From: Coturnix japonica
Taxonomy: Eukaryota; Chordata; Aves; Galliformes; Phasianidae
Direction: 5' to 3'
DNA: 64,000 nucleotides
Assembly: GCF_001577835.2 (NCBI RefSeq)
Contig: NC_029516.1
Location: 82,370,328-82,434,327, forward strand
The notes under the pieces are model-generated. The model was given only the letters and a program-made list of their open reading frames with translations. It searched no databases and had not been told where the DNA came from. Both the position numbers and the translations under genes were made by a program. Of this stretch, positions 61,790-64,000 are shown piece by piece; within the stretch, counting starts at the first letter, position 1, and each line of letters starts with the position of its first letter.

Positions 61790-61985
61790 CATAGAGTCAT
61801 GGAATGTCCTGGGTTGAAAATGACCACAGTGCTCATCCAATTTCAACCCCCTGCTATGTGCAGGGTCGCCAACCACAAGACCAGGCTGCCCAGAGCCACA
61901 TCCAGCCTGGCCTTGAATGCCTGCAGGGATGGGGCATCCACAGCCTCCTTGGGCAGCCTGTTCCAGTGCGTCACCACCCTCTGAG
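61790..61985 (-). repeat. CR1 LINE 3' fragment
   Basis: CATAGAGTCATGGAATGTCC, GGGTTGAAAATGACCACAGT, GATGGGGCATCCACAGCCTC. Minus-strand CR1 3' end with the ORF2 end HWNRLPKEAVDAPSLQAFKA on the minus strand. Confidence 0.94.
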
Positions 61986-64000
61986 TGGTTACATTATGAT
62001 AAATAGGATATGTGTTCATTGCTGGCATCTTCTGCCTGTTTGTTCTTGAGTTCATGTATTAACCTCATGAGACTGCTTTTTTCTATTTTTTTCTATTGGC
62101 TTTAGCTTTATGTTGACTGATTTGAGAGTTTTGGGATGAAAGAGTTAAGTACTCTTAACAAGTTAAGTAATCTTTGCTTGTTGGGGCAAAACAATCGCAG
62201 AATTGCACAGGAGCAATTGTCATTATTAGAAGCAAGAAATTATTATTAACATGGGAGTTATTTTCATTCAGACATTGAGACCATAGTGATTTTATAACTC
62301 GGACATGCTGAATTCAACTTATGACAAAAGACGCAGGATTTATTGTTTCCATATAGCTCCTGATGGAAATGACAAGATGTGGTTCTGCAAGAAAACTGTT
62401 CAAACTTAGTCTTTTGAGTTTTGTCAGTGTTGAAGACAATCTTGTAGATGTGTCCCTAGGTGTTAATACGTATGACAGATGCTGATTCATAATACACTCT
62501 TGTTGTGTCTTGTTAACTCCCAGTAGAATACCACTGTCTTAAATCAAATCCAAGTAAACTGCTTCCTCAGCACAACAAGGAAATGGACCTTCTTATGATT
62601 CTTAGGGAACCGTTCAGGGACTCTATTCATTATCTGCCTTTCTCTTAAGAGTAAGCTCTGTTGGCATGCAAGTACCAAGCAGATAACTTCTATTCTCTGA
62701 GTGTGGCTGTGTGGTTTGTATGATTCAAGACTAAATGTGTGGCTTGTCTGGGAGCAGCAGAGCAAGGAGATGCACTTCTATGGAAAACACCATTTAGATG
62801 GTGCATGCTACTCTAGCAGGTTTCTTTTTCCAGAGTCTGTGTTCAAAGGCTTCTAATTTCAACAAAATGAGGAGACATGACTGATTCCTTTCCCCCTGAG
62901 ACAAACCTTGCTTACGGTTTCCTTGCCAGCATGTATGGAGTAAAATAGAAATATAGGAAATCCAAGTAAAACTCCAAACTGGGACAGGATTCAAGCAAGG
63001 TTGATGTTCCTGTGGTTTACCTAATGTTTGACTACATTTCAGAATACAATTTCAAGCTCGTACGTAACAATTTATTCATAGGGAAAGACTTTGCTCTCCG
63101 GGTACCTTTTACCCATGCAGAGGTAGAGCTCAGTGTGAACTATGTAGTGTGTAGCCTCCCAGGCATGTTTTGCAGCCAACCCAAAGCTCTGTGCCACTAC
63201 AATGTCCTGGTATTTTACTACTAACCTTTCTTTATTGCAGGTCCACGTGACCTTCAATAAGGAGCTGAGACTGTAATGGAGATGTAAAATACGAAGTGGC
63301 TACCCTTGATTTATTTGTCTTGTGCCAGATGTGTAATCATATAGTTAACAGATGAATGAAACAGAGACTACCTGATGTAAACCTTCCTGAATAAAGCTGG
63401 GCATTCTTTTGCCAGCTTCACTACTTCAGCTGAAGACCGAGGGTGGCCAAAAGTGCCATTTATACTTTGTGTTACTCCAGTGCATGCTGGAAATATTGTC
63501 ATCTGTGACTGGGAGGCAGTAAATTCTTTATCTGTATCTTTAAGTGCTTGCTGGTTTGGATATGTCAGAGGGACTTTCTTGTAAATTTGAGTTTATGACC
63601 ATCTCCAAAATGAGAAATTATTCACTTGTACATCTGCAGCGGTTCCTGCGGTGGGGAAAGTGGGTAGCTTTTAATTAGATGCTGCCTATGATTGTGGTTT
63701 TGTTCTGTATTTCAGCTTGAGTTCAACCAGTTTTACTTCAGTGTAACCTTTTTTTTTTTAGTTTGGTTAAAATTAGCCTTTCTACTGACCAAGCTGAGTG
63801 GGGTTCATTTGAGGTGGAAATGATCAGTGGAAAAAAAATAAGAAGAAAGAAAAAGACTTTTCTTGCTTGCTGCTTTCCCTTCATTTAACACCATCTTGTC
63901 TTTATAGGCCAATGCAGACCTGGGCAGTGACACGTTAGGTCCCATATGAAATGACAGGAGCCTGCATGCACTTCCCTGGAACCAGAGGTTGTGCAGCAGT
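61986..64000. other. Right-edge intergenic DNA
   Basis: AT-rich sequence with no recognised protein-coding gene. A terminal-exon-like signal at 63241-63400 is listed separately; T-rich and A-rich runs occur near 63750 and 63830. Confidence 0.5.
63241..63415 (+). other. Candidate terminal exon of an unknown transcript
   Basis: A strong acceptor (CTTTCTTTATTGCAG) is followed by an 11-codon open frame (VHVTFNKELRL and a stop). A clean AATAAA lies at 63390-63395, about 115 bases after the stop. This is the look of a last exon, but I found no upstream exon and no family match, so it may be a noncoding transcript or chance. Confidence 0.25.

Noticed and set aside
1-64000. Search for CRISPR arrays, operons, prophage, tRNA or rRNA genes
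   Set aside because: None was recognised by eye; the window is vertebrate genomic DNA.

Overview
This is a stretch of vertebrate nuclear DNA, almost certainly from a galliform bird and most like chicken. The genes are split by long introns with GT/AG borders. The interspersed repeats are dominated by 5'-truncated CR1 LINEs with the short bird-type tail repeat (variants of ATTCTGTG/ATTCTATG), and I see no SINEs. GC-rich, CpG-dense patches mark three promoters. Nothing prokaryotic is present (no operons or CRISPR), and I recognised no tRNA or rRNA gene.

Layout. (1) About 667-7544, minus strand: the first nine coding exons of MAEL (maelstrom, a germline piRNA-pathway protein). They encode the HMG box and most of the maelstrom domain; the C-terminal exons lie beyond the left edge. 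The promoter is a CpG-rich patch at about 7400-7760. (2) 7545-15189: a 7.6 kb head-to-head intergenic interval with one old LINE fragment and three CR1 pieces. (3) 15190-44952, plus strand: the complete ILDR2 (angulin-3) gene. Its ten coding exons join without a frame break into a predicted 641-residue type I membrane protein with a signal peptide, an Ig-like domain, a membrane segment, a 13-cysteine juxtamembrane block and a long cytoplasmic tail ending in SLVV. The MAEL-ILDR2 neighbourhood is the one known from human 1q24.1. (4) 44953-52787: ILDR2 3'UTR, CR1 copies and otherwise featureless DNA. (5) 52788-56160, minus strand: a C2H2 zinc-finger gene with eight fingers in one exon, a short upstream coding exon and a CpG-rich promoter at about 55900-56190 that sits between two oppositely oriented CR1 copies. 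A KRAB-B-like relic overlaps the upstream coding exon. (6) 56200-64000: intergenic DNA with CR1 pieces, an old avian LTR fossil (about 60787-61150), and a terminal-exon-like signal near the right edge (63241-63400).

The genes do not form a functional pathway. MAEL acts in germ-cell transposon silencing, ILDR2 is a cell-surface protein of tricellular junctions, and the zinc-finger protein is a presumed DNA-binding regulator. They are neighbours by conserved or local synteny. I found no convincing undescribed biological system. The observations most worth following up are the overlapping uORF that stops four bases into ILDR2 exon 2, the run of six frame-preserving ILDR2 exons, the divergent MAEL linker exon, and the KRAB-B-like relic upstream of the zinc-finger gene.
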